From the NCBI RefSeq assembly GCF_029211325.2, contig NZ_CP135996.1, forward strand, positions 2,108,001 through 2,172,000: a stretch of DNA of 64,000 nucleotides. The letters are read 5' to 3'. The translations under genes were made by a program, and so were the position numbers. How positions within the stretch are numbered: the first letter of the stretch is position 1; every line of letters starts with the position of its first letter. The notes under the pieces are model-generated. The model did no database searches. It was not told the DNA's origin and saw only the letters and a list, made by a program, of their open reading frames with translations. Positions 62,568 through 64,000 of the stretch are shown one piece after another. Origin of the DNA: Caproicibacterium argilliputei (GTDB lineage: Bacteria > Bacillota > Clostridia > Oscillospirales > Acutalibacteraceae).

Positions 62568-63713
62568 TTACCAAATGCGATAGTGCCCGCTGAGCGCCAA
62601 AAACGCAAACAGATACAGGCAGTTGTCGTAATAGCGGCGGTCACCCGTGCGCAGCGGTGTATCCCAAAAGGTTTTCACACACTGCACGGCAAAGGTACCT
62701 TTTGCCGCAAGGCTCGCCTGTGCATTCACCGCAGTAATCGCGACCGGATGCAGCGCTTTGCTTTCCAGCACAGTTCCGTCCACTTCATAAATGCCGAAGG
62801 GATGTTCCTGCACCGTTTCACAGAAAAACTTCTGCAGGCGGTCCGCTTCCGCACAGGCCCAGTCATCCACAGCAAACCAGCTGTAATCCAGCGCGATGTT
62901 TGCCACAGTGCGGTAAGAATCGCTGAAATACCAGTCGTGGCGTCCACCCCAGGTTTCGGGATTGTCCTGATGTGGTGTGCCGTCAAACTCTGCATACTCC
63001 GCACACAAACCGGTCACCGGGTGGCAGGCTTTTTTAAGGTAAGCCCGGCTTGCCTCGGCGGCGGATTTCCAAAACGGACGGTCTGCCTCCTCCGCCCACA
63101 GCGCAAACAGTTCATAAAAATGCGGCAAATGGTAGGAAGGATCCGTAAAATCAACTTCCGTGATAAACCGAATCAGTTTATTCTGCGGATCCCACATGGC
63201 ACGACCGGGCTCCCCGTTTTCTCCTTTGTGGATGCAAGTGTGCAACAGCGAGCGCGCTTCGGCGCTGTAATTGAAAATTCCTTCGCCGTCGCCCCAGCGG
63301 TGTGATGCGAAGAACAGTGCCATCGCAAAGAATTCCTCGCCGTCCGGCGCGGGGCCGTAAGCATTTTTGGTACCGTCCGTTGCGCAGGACCAGGCAAAAT
63401 ACCCGGCGTTTGCGCCCGTTTCCATGTACATATAGGTTCTTGCCCACTTCCACAGGCGGTCAAATTCCTCTTTTTTGTTCAGCTGTACGCACATCATCAT
63501 GCCATAAGACATTCCCTCTGTGCGCGCATCGTGATTGCCGGTGTCCTCCATATAGCCCATATCGTCACCAACTGGGTGATAGATCCGTTGTTCCGGCGTA
63601 CCGTAAAACAAAATCTCAAAGATCCGGTTCAATCGGTCTTCAATCTCCTGCTGCGGATAACCAAGCTGTGCAAAGACATTCGGGTAGTGGCCGGTTGCAA
63701 ACGCACCATTCAT
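62568..63713 (-). CDS. Reducing-end xylose-releasing exo-oligoxylanase, GH8
   Basis: The 381-residue protein is close over its full length to the Rex enzyme of Bacillus halodurans: VGDDMGYMEDTGNHDARTEG, GGHFAWS-like AGYFAWSCATDGTKN, YHLPHFYELFALWA and TGDRRYYDNCLYLFAFLALS. The catalytic acid Glu 66 (RTEGMSYG) and base Asp 264 (YFSDSYR) are kept. It removes single xylose units from the reducing end of xylo-oligosaccharides with inversion, in the cytoplasm. It sits between the sugar ABC permease gene and GH43, forming a xylo-oligosaccharide operon that continues beyond the window. Confidence 0.95.
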   Translation of the reverse strand: MNGAFATGHYPNVFAQLGYPQQEIEDRLNRIFEILFYGTPEQRIYHPVGDDMGYMEDTGNHDARTEGMSYGMMMCVQLNKKEEFDRLWKWARTYMYMETGANAGYFAWSCATDGTKNAYGPAPDGEEFFAMALFFASHRWGDGEGIFNYSAEARSLLHTCIHKGENGEPGRAMWDPQNKLIRFITEVDFTDPSYHLPHFYELFALWAEEADRPFWKSAAEASRAYLKKACHPVTGLCAEYAEFDGTPHQDNPETWGGRHDWYFSDSYRTVANIALDYSWFAVDDWACAEADRLQKFFCETVQEHPFGIYEVDGTVLESKALHPVAITAVNAQASLAAKGTFAVQCVKTFWDTPLRTGDRRYYDNCLYLFAFLALSGHYRIW

Positions 63714-63740
63714 GGGTGGTTTCCTCCCTCTTTCTCTGTT

Positions 63741-64000
63741 TTATTCCTTTACCGCGCCCAGCGTCATGCCGGTGACGAAGTACCGCTGCAGGAACGGATA
63801 CAGACACACAATCGGCACCATGGTGATGATGGAAGCAGCAGACCGAACGGAAGTCGGTGTTACGGCATTGGCAGAACTCTTCATGGAATCAATGGTCGCT
63901 CCACTGGAGGAATTCATCGTCGTTACTGCCGACAGCAGTTTCATCAACTCGTACTGTAGCGTGGTATATTGCGGGCTCATGCGGTTGTACAGCATGGCAT
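63741..64000 (-). CDS. Carbohydrate ABC transporter permease, C-terminal end (partial)
   Basis: The frame is open to the right edge and gives about 86 C-terminal residues. They match the end of MalG-type sugar permeases, with a last membrane segment (SAASIITMVPIVCLYPFLQR) and the typical ending RYFVTGMTLGAVKE. With its partner permease and binding protein, which must lie beyond the window, it would import xylo-oligosaccharides or related sugars for the GH8 and GH43 enzymes encoded 27 bp downstream. Confidence 0.9.
   Translation of the reverse strand, partial: AMLYNRMSPQYTTLQYELMKLLSAVTTMNSSSGATIDSMKSSANAVTPTSVRSAASIITMVPIVCLYPFLQRYFVTGMTLGAVKE

Overview
The window looks like the chromosome of an anaerobic, spore-forming Gram-positive bacterium, most likely a clostridium of the Oscillospirales (Ruminococcaceae/Acutalibacteraceae, Caproicibacterium-like). 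The grounds are strong GGAGG-type ribosome binding sites, sigma-A promoters with TATACT-type -10 boxes, a BclA/BclB-like exosporium protein, a type III glutamine synthetase, a potassium-type membrane pyrophosphatase, DUF4250 and acyl-CoA dehydratase activase genes. This placement is inferred from gene content only; I see no rRNA, tRNA, prophage, insertion sequence or CRISPR array.

Left part (1-10.6 kb): the 3' end of exonuclease III, a beta-CASP RNA nuclease, a methyltransferase and a GNAT acetyltransferase, a two-gene operon for an acyl-CoA dehydratase activase and its dehydratase-like partner, cyclophilin, YebC, and a glycosyltransferase. The glycosyltransferase lies directly downstream of a 574-residue collagen-like spore-surface protein (10.7-12.5 kb). 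From 12.6 to 23.2 kb are housekeeping and small genes: D-lactate dehydrogenase and a divergent AraC regulator, NUDIX, YjbQ, membrane pyrophosphatase, DUF4250, a heptad-repeat coiled-coil protein, a C_GCAxxG_C_C protein and FtsH. Two broken secreted-protein genes follow (22.4-23.7 kb).

Middle part (23.9-40.5 kb): glnN with a promoter-proximal leader terminator, a methyltransferase/HAD pair, an ArsR-like regulator, a YitT transporter, then a glucuronate operon (uxuA, GntR regulator, uxuB) and a GH3 beta-glucosidase. A thioredoxin reductase that lacks its N-terminal FAD domain follows. The riboflavin operon ribD-ribE-ribBA-ribH is read leftwards behind an FMN riboswitch with two tandem terminators.

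Right part (40.5-64 kb): a dispersed hemicellulose programme. GH39 beta-xylosidase and GH31 alpha-xylosidase are each paired with a divergent AraC regulator. GH43 and GH8 (Rex exo-oligoxylanase) lie next to a sugar ABC permease that runs off the window. Together with uxuAB these could turn glucuronoxylan fragments into xylose and central metabolites. Interleaved are two chemoreceptors, two paralogous NlpC/P60 peptidases, a 898-residue Sel1-repeat protein, a uracil-type permease and an ABC-F ATPase.

Points that most deserve a second look: the collagen-like protein/glycosyltransferase pair; the chimeric junction at the truncated thioredoxin reductase; the two decayed secreted genes at 22.4-23.7 kb; the glnN and rib leaders; the His-to-Asp change in one NlpC/P60 paralogue; and a 34-residue membrane peptide at 43.1 kb.
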